Part shown: positions 1-5,938 of the stretch, piece after piece
Position numbering within the stretch: position 1 is the stretch's first letter
How the letters are laid out: every line of letters begins with the position of its first letter
Source: Bacteroidales bacterium
Lineage (GTDB): Bacteria; Bacteroidota; Bacteroidia; Bacteroidales; JAFGXI01
Assembly (NCBI GenBank): GCA_026985625.1
Contig: JALSQC010000176.1
Coordinates: 1-11,700 of the forward strand
Reading direction: 5' to 3'
DNA: 11,700 bases
The notes under the pieces: generated by a model
Told to the model about the DNA's origin: nothing
Database searches by the model: none
The model's input: the letters and a program-made list of their open reading frames with translations, nothing else
Position numbers and translations under genes: made by a program

Positions 1-45
1 GATGGAAATCCTCCCGTTAAAGGCACATTTACTCTCATTAGATAA
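1..45 (+). CDS. C-terminal tail of a T9SS type B (CHU_C-like) secreted protein, 5' truncated
   Basis: Frame 1 is open from the window edge and reads DGNPPVKGTFTLIR, then a TAA stop. The closing pattern, a Lys-Gly turn followed by a short hydrophobic strand ending in I-[RK], matches the last strand of the gliding-motility-associated C-terminal domain; the adhesin-like protein at 1531-5805 ends the same way with GAVTIIK. In the Bacteroidota this domain directs proteins through the type IX secretion system. The gene directly precedes a PorP/SprF-family gene, the classic order for type B cargo and its partner. Only 14 residues are visible, so the identity of the whole protein is unknown; the sorting-domain reading is an inference from a short match plus context. 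Confidence 0.6.
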   Translation, partial: DGNPPVKGTFTLIR

Positions 46-73
46 ATTGATAGTAATAAATTGTTATTTTTTT

Positions 74-103
74 TTGATAATAAAGTAAAAATATTTAAAT
101 TTG
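74..103 (+). promoter_or_regulatory. Bacteroidota-type promoter of the PorP/SprF-like gene
   Basis: A TTG at 74-76 is followed after 19 bases by TAAATTTG at 96-103, a full match to the TAnnTTTG -7 element of the Bacteroidota primary sigma factor with the usual 19-21 base spacing. Transcription would start near 108-112, leaving a leader of about 15 bases before the ATG at 125. The leader is A-rich with no Shine-Dalgarno site, as usual in this phylum. Confidence 0.65.
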
Positions 104-124
104 TATAAATTAAAATAAAATAAA

Positions 125-1036
125 ATGAAAAAATTATTAATTTTATTAGCTTTAGTTGCAATTTCTTTATCAAAGTTATATTCGCAACAATTACCATTAT
201 ACAGTCAGTATATGTTAAATGGCTTTCTTCTAAATCCCGGTATGGCCGGTAGTGTTGATTATATTCCTGTTAGATTAACAGTTAGACAACAATGGGTTGG
301 AATAAAAAATGCACCGTCAACACAAGCATTAAGTGGACATATGTTATTAAATAATCAAAAAATAGGAGTTGGAGGATATATTTTTAACGATAAATTTGGA
401 GCAGTAACTCGTACAGGTATTCAAGGAGCTTTTGCTTATCATATGCCAATAACAAATGATACAAAATTAGGATTAGGTTTGTCATTTACAGCTTTTCAAT
501 ATAAATTAGACGAAACAAATCTTAATTTAATAGACGAAAACGATCCTACAATATCAGAAAGTATTCAAAGCACATTTATTCCTGATGCAAATTTTGGAGT
601 TTATTTATATAACGAAAAATATTTTGCAGGTATTGCAGCTCATCATTTAATTCAATATAAAATTAAATTGGGCGATAATACAACATCAAGCAGTAGAATG
701 ATACGTCACTACTTTGCAACAGCAGGCTATAAGTTTGATGTAGGAGGAGATTTCCAAGTTGAACCATCTTTCTTATTTAAAGGAACAGAAGTTACTCCAA
801 TGCAAATGGATATTAACTTAAAAGCATATTATAAAAAGAACTATTGGTTAGGAGTATCTTATCGTACAGATAAATCTATAATAGCATTACTTGGAGTTAA
901 ATACGATAAATATTTCTTGGGATATGCCTTTGATTATACAATGAGTAATATTAAAAATTACGAATCAGGTTCTCACGAAATAATGTTTGGTGTTAACTTT
1001 GGCGAAGGAGCTAATAAAGGTTCAAGTCTATTATAA
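125..1036 (+). CDS. PorP/SprF family type IX secretion system outer-membrane protein
   Basis: The 303-residue product starts with a signal peptide (MKKLL, hydrophobic to about residue 19) with likely cleavage after Ser20 (LYS|QQ). Directly after it, residues 26-43 hold the family signature, an aromatic SQYM segment followed by LNPGMAGS (compare the QYMFNP..INPAYAGS pattern of PorP/SprF). The rest alternates short amphipathic strands rich in Gly, Tyr and Phe (IGVGGYIF, LGLGLSFTAF, YFLGYAFDY) and ends near GVNFGEG, consistent with an outer-membrane beta barrel. Length fits the family at about 300. Known members act with the T9SS; SprF of Flavobacterium is needed for SprB display, and such genes usually follow genes for type B sorting-domain cargo, as here. 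It has its own promoter and a hairpin terminator, so it may be transcribed alone or with read-through. Family confident, exact partner inferred. Confidence 0.93.
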   Translation: MKKLLILLALVAISLSKLYSQQLPLYSQYMLNGFLLNPGMAGSVDYIPVRLTVRQQWVGIKNAPSTQALSGHMLLNNQKIGVGGYIFNDKFGAVTRTGIQGAFAYHMPITNDTKLGLGLSFTAFQYKLDETNLNLIDENDPTISESIQSTFIPDANFGVYLYNEKYFAGIAAHHLIQYKIKLGDNTTSSSRMIRHYFATAGYKFDVGGDFQVEPSFLFKGTEVTPMQMDINLKAYYKKNYWLGVSYRTDKSIIALLGVKYDKYFLGYAFDYTMSNIKNYESGSHEIMFGVNFGEGANKGSSLL

Positions 1037-1059
1037 GCAAATAATTAATATTATAATAC

Positions 1060-1093
1060 AAAAAAAATCTTAATAAAAATTAAGATTTTTTTT
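1060..1093 (+). terminator. Intrinsic terminator after the PorP/SprF-like gene
   Basis: A perfect 15-bp inverted repeat (1060-1074 with 1079-1093) encloses an AAAA loop. The centre of the stem is TCTTAAT/ATTAAGA, and the outer arms are eight A and eight T, so the right arm doubles as the U-tract. It lies 24 bases after the stop codon and separates the gene from the one at 1132. Confidence 0.8.
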
Positions 1094-1131
1094 GTCTATA
1101 TCTATAAATTTTAAAAAAAAATAAAGAAAAT

Positions 1132-1515
1132 ATGAGATTAAAAACTATTATAACAATAATTTTATTATTGTTTTTTATTAATGTTTTTTCACAAAACACA
1201 AAAAAAATAGATAAAAGAGCATTTAATTATTATACTCAAAAAGAAATTAACGATATGCCTTTTTATAAAATAATGCAAATAAATTACGATTTTAGAAACT
1301 CGTATATTATACCTAAAGAAATGAAGCATAAAATTAATTCAAAAAAAATAGACGTATTTAAATTAGGCATATATCGTAAAAAAAATGATAATTATAAAAT
1401 AGATATAGGAACACTTGACGAAAAAATAACAGGAAAATATATAATCTTGAAATCGCAAAGCGAGGTTGCAAAGATACATCAAGAAATAAAAGAAAAATAT
1501 CAAAAAAATAATTAA
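1132..1515 (+). CDS. Small secreted protein of unknown function
   Basis: I do not recognise this 127-residue protein. The start gives a clear signal peptide: Arg and Lys at residues 2 and 4, a hydrophobic core (ITIILLLFFINV) and likely cleavage after Ser20 (FS|QN). The mature part is about 107 residues, very rich in Lys, Ile, Asn and Tyr, basic overall, without Cys and without a visible transmembrane segment or sorting domain. Its C-terminus (about 107-127) is a charged, probably helical stretch (EVAKIHQEIKEKYQ). The stop is 15 bases before the start of the large adhesin-like gene on the same strand, so the two are probably cotranscribed. It could be a periplasmic accessory of that protein or an unrelated lineage-specific protein. 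No lipobox is present. Base composition matches its neighbours. The reading frame is well supported by its signal peptide and spacing, the function is not. Confidence 0.75.
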   Translation: MRLKTIITIILLLFFINVFSQNTKKIDKRAFNYYTQKEINDMPFYKIMQINYDFRNSYIIPKEMKHKINSKKIDVFKLGIYRKKNDNYKIDIGTLDEKITGKYIILKSQSEVAKIHQEIKEKYQKNN

Positions 1516-1530
1516 AATATTTTATATACT

Positions 1531-4500
1531 ATGAGAAAACTATTAATATTATTATTTTTAATAATAATAGCCGAGAATAATTTTTCGCAAACAACATATT
1601 TATTAAATTCATCAAACGATGGACAAATAATAACAACTTGCAATGCCATTTTATATGACGATGGAGGAGCATCGGGAGATTATTCAAACAACCAACATTA
1701 CGAAATTACATTCCATTCAAATAACGGTTCTTGTATAAGAGCAATATTGCAAGATTATTATATTGAGTATGGATATGATTCGTTATATATATACGATGGT
1801 ATAGGCAGTACAAATCCTGCAAATTTGTTAGGACAGATAATAACAGATTATCCATTATCTACAGTAAATAGAGTTGGAAATGCATATTATGCACAGTCGG
1901 GTTACATTACAATTAGATTTTTTTCAGACGGAGCAACTGTAAAACCCGGATTTAAATTTAAAATAGATTGTCCAGATAATTGTATTGCTCCTCCTGTAAC
2001 AGGAACAACACCTGCAGGAGATTATTGTTATAGTGCAACACCAATTTGTGATTTTAACGGATACTACGGAAATACAAGCACATCATATCCTACCGACCAT
2101 CAAGAAATAGATCATTACAATATGGGAATTTTTTGCGGAGGAATTAATAATAATTCATGGTTATCTTTTATAGCCGATTCTACATCAGCAGTATTAGATG
2201 TTTGGGTAAAAAATTGCCAAGGAAGCACATTATCGGGACATCCTATAAAAGGAGTTCAAATGCAAGTATACGAAACCGATTGTGCCGACTCAAATTTTAC
2301 TCCTGTATCTAATTGTTGGAGTGCATCAGAGCAAATAAACGGACAAATTGTAGCATATGGACTTACTGTAGGTAACGAATATAAATTAATGATTGATGGA
2401 TATGCAGGCGATAATTGCGAATATATTTTTGCTGCAAGTTCAGGCCTTATTGTAGCCGATGCAGGACACGATAAAACAATTTGCGAAGGAGAAACAACAA
2501 CCCTAACGGCAAGCGGAGGAACAAGTGTTGTATGGACATCGACACCTACAGATGCAAGTTTGTCGGGACAAGAAAATAACTTCACAATAAATGTATCGCC
2601 ATCACAAACAACAACATATACAGCTACAGTTACAGGGAGTAATCCTAATTGTCCGGGAATAGCCGATGTTGTAGTATTTGTTAACTCTGCATCAGCTTCG
2701 TTCTCAGGTTTATCAAGCGATTATTGCGAAAACGACGGAACACCTGTTACATTAACAGGAAATTATTCAACAGGAACATTCTCCGGAGCTGGAGTATCAG
2801 GAAATACATTTACACCATCGTCGGCAGGAACCGGTTTACAAAATGTAACTTATACGTTTAATTATTCGGTAGTAACAGCATTTTCAGATGATTTTGACCC
2901 TTCGCCACAATCGGGGTGGACACACGGATACGATATAATAGGCTCGGGAAGTCATACAAAAGGAGACTCGTGGCAAACAGGTAGTCCTACAGGAGGTTAC
3001 GGTCAAAATGCATCAGATAAAAATCCGGATCCTATAATTGACCATACCTCTACAAATAACGATAATAATGTTTACGGACAAGGTCTTGGAAATACAACAA
3101 GCACAGTAAACTCAGATATAGAACTTGGAGGATATTATCATAACTCAAGAGAGTGGTTAATATCTCCTGCTATTGATTGCTCAAATTTATCTAATACAAC
3201 TTTAAGCTTTTGGAGATATGCAAATCTTGAAACTAATTACGACGAAGCTTATGTTTATGTTAGTAACGATGGAACAACATGGCACGATTTGGGAGAGCCA
3301 CTTTATCCTACCGATGATCATTGGGTGCAAAGAATAATAAACATTTCGCAATGGGCAGATGGTCAAAGCACTGTATATATAAAATGGACATCGGAAAGTG
3401 ATAATTATACAACATATTCGGGTTGGAATATAGACGATGTTACAATAACAGGAGTTCAACCGGGAGGTTCATGTGTAAGTACCGACGTGCAAACAACAAA
3501 TGTTCATGCTTTGCCATCGTCAAGTTTTAACGCTCAAGATCCAAATTGTTCAAACTCATCGTCAACTATTACATATACAGGAAGTTCGGGGTCCGGAGCA
3601 AATTACTCATGGAATTTTGGAGGAGGCAATGTCGTGTCGGGTAGTGGACAAGGTCCTTATACTATCTCGTGGCCTAATGTTCAATCATATACCGTAAGTT
3701 TACAAGTTACCGATAATGGTTGTACATCGACAACTACAACTCAAACTATAAATGTGCCACAACCTGTAACAGCACAAACAAGCTCTACAAATGCCGATTG
3801 TGGTTCGTCAAACGGAACAGCAACAGTTAATGCATCAGGAGGAACTAATACTTATAATTATCATTGGTCGAATGGTAGTACAAGTCAAACTGCAACAGGT
3901 TTGAGTGGAGGTTCTTATACAGTTACCGTAACAGATGTTCCCAATGGTTGTTCAACAGTTGCAACAGCTGTTGTAAGCGAAAATGGAGGACCTGTAATAA
4001 ATTCGGTAACAGGAGGTAATATTACTTGCTATGGAGGTAGTAATGGTTCGGCAACAGTAAATGTAAGTGGAGGTCCATATACATATCAGTGGTCAAACGG
4101 AGCAAATTCGCAATCAATATCGGGATTAACATCAGGAACTTACTCGGTTACAGTAAGCGATGGAGGTTGTAGCTCAACAGCAAGTGTAACTATAAGCGAG
4201 CCAAACGATATTGTAATAACATCGTTAGTAGATAGTGTTAATTGTTATAACAACTCAGATGCAAGTATAAATTTAAGTGTAACGGGAGGAACAGCAGGAT
4301 ATTCGTATTCTTGGAGCAATGGTTCGTCGAGTCAAAATTTAACAAATATACCAAGTGGGAACTATACAGTTACAGTTACCGATGCTAATGGGTGTAGTAA
4401 AACAAATACATTTGTACTACAAAATCCTTCACAAATATCGGTATCAGAAACAATAGATAGTGTGTCGTGTTATGGATTATCAAACGGAAATATTTATATA

Positions 4501-5805
4501 TCGGCATCAGGAGGAACAGGAAATTTAACATACGCTTGGAGCAATAGTACAAATAATTCGTATTTAATTAATGTTACAGCAGGAGCTTATAGTTTAACAG
4601 TTACTGATGCTAACGGTTGTTATGTATCAAACACATATAATATATATCAGCCCGACGAAATATTAATAAATGAAACACATCAAGATGAACAATGTTATAA
4701 CGATAGTTCAGGATACATAAATTTAACAGTATCGGGAGGAAACGGAGGATTTTCTTATGCTTGGGATAATGGAGATACTGCACAAAACATTAGTAATTTA
4801 ACAGGAGGAACATATAAAGTTACGGTTACCGATGTCAATGGTTGCGATAATTCGTTATCGGTTACATTAAATTATGCAGACTCTATATCGGTAAGCGAAA
4901 ATCATAATTTTATTAATTGCTATGGAGCTAATACAGGTTACATAAACGTAAATGCAAATGGAGGAGCAGGTTCGCTGTCTTATTTATGGAATACAGGAGC
5001 AACTACACAAAATATTACAAATATTCAAGCAGGATTATACATTGTAACAGTATCGGATAATAATAATTGTAATATTATAGATACAATTATATTAAATCAA
5101 AACCCACAAATTATAATAGATTTTGATACAAGTTCGATATTATGTTATGGAGACAAAACAGGACGTATAGAGTTAAATGTAAGTGGGGGAGTATCGCCAT
5201 ATACTTATATTCCTTCGCAAGTTATAGAAAATACAGGCTCGGGAAAATATGCTTTTACAGTTATAGATAGTAATAATTGTGCAATTTATGATACTGTTTA
5301 TTTAGCCCAACCAACAAAACTTAATGTTGTTGATTCAATTAATTCTGCCGATAATTATGCAGAAATAACAGTATCGGGAGGAACCCCCGATTACAATTAT
5401 ATATGGTCAAATAACGATAACGATAATATTTTAGATAATGTTGAACCGGGAAAATATTTTGTTACCATTACAGATAAAAACGGCTGTTCGCTTATTGATA
5501 CAGTAGAAATAATATCTACCGAATTAATAATACCATCGGCAATAACTCCTAATAACGACGGATATAATGATACTTGGAATATAAAAGGTATCGAAAGATA
5601 TAAAAATATATCTATAGAAATTTATAACCGTTGGGGCGAAATTGTATATACATATTCGGGAACAGGTTTACAATATACCGATAAAAAAGTTCAATGGGAC
5701 GGAACATATAACGGAAAAAAATTACCTGTAAGTTCTTATGTATATATTGTAAAACTTAACGATACACAAGAACAATATAATGGAGCAGTAACTATTATTA
5801 AGTAA
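1531..5805 (+). CDS. Large modular T9SS-secreted adhesin-like protein with CUB, MAM-like, PKD/Ig-like and SprB repeats
   Basis: The 1424-residue product begins with a signal peptide (likely cleavage FS|QT, after residue 19). Domains by eye: CUB-like (about 37-147, opening with C37 and closing at C147); a Cys-containing beta region of unnamed type common in Bacteroidota surface proteins (166-307, C-YSATPIC, NNSWLSF); an Ig/PKD-like domain (308-385); a second Ig-like domain (386-450) interrupted by a MAM-like/jelly-roll segment (451-641, DDFDP..GW, WLISPAIDC, LSFWRY, GWNIDDVTI) and resuming at about 646-662; a PKD-like domain (671-742, NYSWNFGGG); eight SprB-type repeats (746-1330); and a type B/CHU_C sorting domain (1331-1424, ITPNNDGYND, NRWGEIVY). 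Expected to be exported by the T9SS and displayed on or released from the cell surface, probably for binding. It is not SprB itself, which is several times longer. The ligand is unknown. Probably cotranscribed with the small gene 15 bases upstream. Confidence 0.9.
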   Translation: MRKLLILLFLIIIAENNFSQTTYLLNSSNDGQIITTCNAILYDDGGASGDYSNNQHYEITFHSNNGSCIRAILQDYYIEYGYDSLYIYDGIGSTNPANLLGQIITDYPLSTVNRVGNAYYAQSGYITIRFFSDGATVKPGFKFKIDCPDNCIAPPVTGTTPAGDYCYSATPICDFNGYYGNTSTSYPTDHQEIDHYNMGIFCGGINNNSWLSFIADSTSAVLDVWVKNCQGSTLSGHPIKGVQMQVYETDCADSNFTPVSNCWSASEQINGQIVAYGLTVGNEYKLMIDGYAGDNCEYIFAASSGLIVADAGHDKTICEGETTTLTASGGTSVVWTSTPTDASLSGQENNFTINVSPSQTTTYTATVTGSNPNCPGIADVVVFVNSASASFSGLSSDYCENDGTPVTLTGNYSTGTFSGAGVSGNTFTPSSAGTGLQNVTYTFNYSVVTAFSDDFDPSPQSGWTHGYDIIGSGSHTKGDSWQTGSPTGGYGQNASDKNPDPIIDHTSTNNDNNVYGQGLGNTTSTVNSDIELGGYYHNSREWLISPAIDCSNLSNTTLSFWRYANLETNYDEAYVYVSNDGTTWHDLGEPLYPTDDHWVQRIINISQWADGQSTVYIKWTSESDNYTTYSGWNIDDVTITGVQPGGSCVSTDVQTTNVHALPSSSFNAQDPNCSNSSSTITYTGSSGSGANYSWNFGGGNVVSGSGQGPYTISWPNVQSYTVSLQVTDNGCTSTTTTQTINVPQPVTAQTSSTNADCGSSNGTATVNASGGTNTYNYHWSNGSTSQTATGLSGGSYTVTVTDVPNGCSTVATAVVSENGGPVINSVTGGNITCYGGSNGSATVNVSGGPYTYQWSNGANSQSISGLTSGTYSVTVSDGGCSSTASVTISEPNDIVITSLVDSVNCYNNSDASINLSVTGGTAGYSYSWSNGSSSQNLTNIPSGNYTVTVTDANGCSKTNTFVLQNPSQISVSETIDSVSCYGLSNGNIYISASGGTGNLTYAWSNSTNNSYLINVTAGAYSLTVTDANGCYVSNTYNIYQPDEILINETHQDEQCYNDSSGYINLTVSGGNGGFSYAWDNGDTAQNISNLTGGTYKVTVTDVNGCDNSLSVTLNYADSISVSENHNFINCYGANTGYINVNANGGAGSLSYLWNTGATTQNITNIQAGLYIVTVSDNNNCNIIDTIILNQNPQIIIDFDTSSILCYGDKTGRIELNVSGGVSPYTYIPSQVIENTGSGKYAFTVIDSNNCAIYDTVYLAQPTKLNVVDSINSADNYAEITVSGGTPDYNYIWSNNDNDNILDNVEPGKYFVTITDKNGCSLIDTVEIISTELIIPSAITPNNDGYNDTWNIKGIERYKNISIEIYNRWGEIVYTYSGTGLQYTDKKVQWDGTYNGKKLPVSSYVYIVKLNDTQEQYNGAVTIIK
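3766..5520 (+). repeat. Eight tandem SprB-type repeats within the adhesin-like protein
   Basis: Residues 746-1330 contain eight copies of a unit of about 70-76 residues: a Cys followed by Tyr-Gly or similar, then G.I.[LV].VSGG, a [FYN]-x-Y-x-W-S-N-G core, a GxYxVTVTD strand and NGC. First-Cys positions are 757, 833, 905, 980, 1055, 1130 and 1205; the last five are exactly 75 residues apart. Copy 7 lacks the Trp core and copy 8 lacks the first Cys. Copies are diverged at DNA level, so this is an old protein-level repeat rather than a recent tandem duplication. Confidence 0.9.
5521..5802 (+). other. Type B (CHU_C, gliding-motility-associated) T9SS sorting domain
   Basis: Residues 1331-1424 of the adhesin-like protein carry the signature IPSAITPNNDGYNDTW, then IEIYNRWGEIVY and WDGTYNGKKLPVSSY, and end in a Lys. 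This order is characteristic of the type B C-terminal sorting domain recognised by the T9SS. Confidence 0.92.
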
Positions 5806-5850
5806 TATTATTTTTGTATTAAGATATATTTAAAGCTTTTGTAATATAAT

Positions 5851-5881
5851 TTGATAAAATAATAATATAATATTAATTTTG
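5851..5881 (+). promoter_or_regulatory. Bacteroidota-type promoter of the M1 peptidase operon
   Basis: A TTG at 5851-5853 is followed after 20 bases by TAATTTTG at 5874-5881, a full match to TAnnTTTG with standard spacing. A start near 5886-5890 would leave a leader of about 50 AT-rich bases before the ATG at 5939. The gap 5806-5938 shows no gene and no clear terminator for the upstream adhesin gene, so read-through is possible. Confidence 0.6.
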
Positions 5882-5938
5882 AGAAAATAAAATTGACATT
5901 ATCAATTAAAAATCAAATAAATACAAAATTACTAATAA

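Noticed and set aside
55..75. Small hairpin (AATAA/TTATT) followed by nine T after the first stop codon
   Set aside because: Only 5 AT pairs, and the T-run overlaps the -33 region of the PorP promoter; too weak to call a terminator, though it could contribute.
1105..1112. TAAATTTT as a -7 element for the small secreted protein gene
   Set aside because: It lacks the final G and has no TTG at 19-21 bases upstream; in this AT-rich gap such a match is expected by chance. The promoter of the 1132-5805 pair remains unidentified.
2256..3697. Open frames inside the adhesin gene (minus 2256-2585 and 3202-3459, plus 3500-3697)
   Set aside because: They lie fully inside a long gene with clear domains, show no family motifs or signal peptides, and reflect low stop density in a repetitive coding region.
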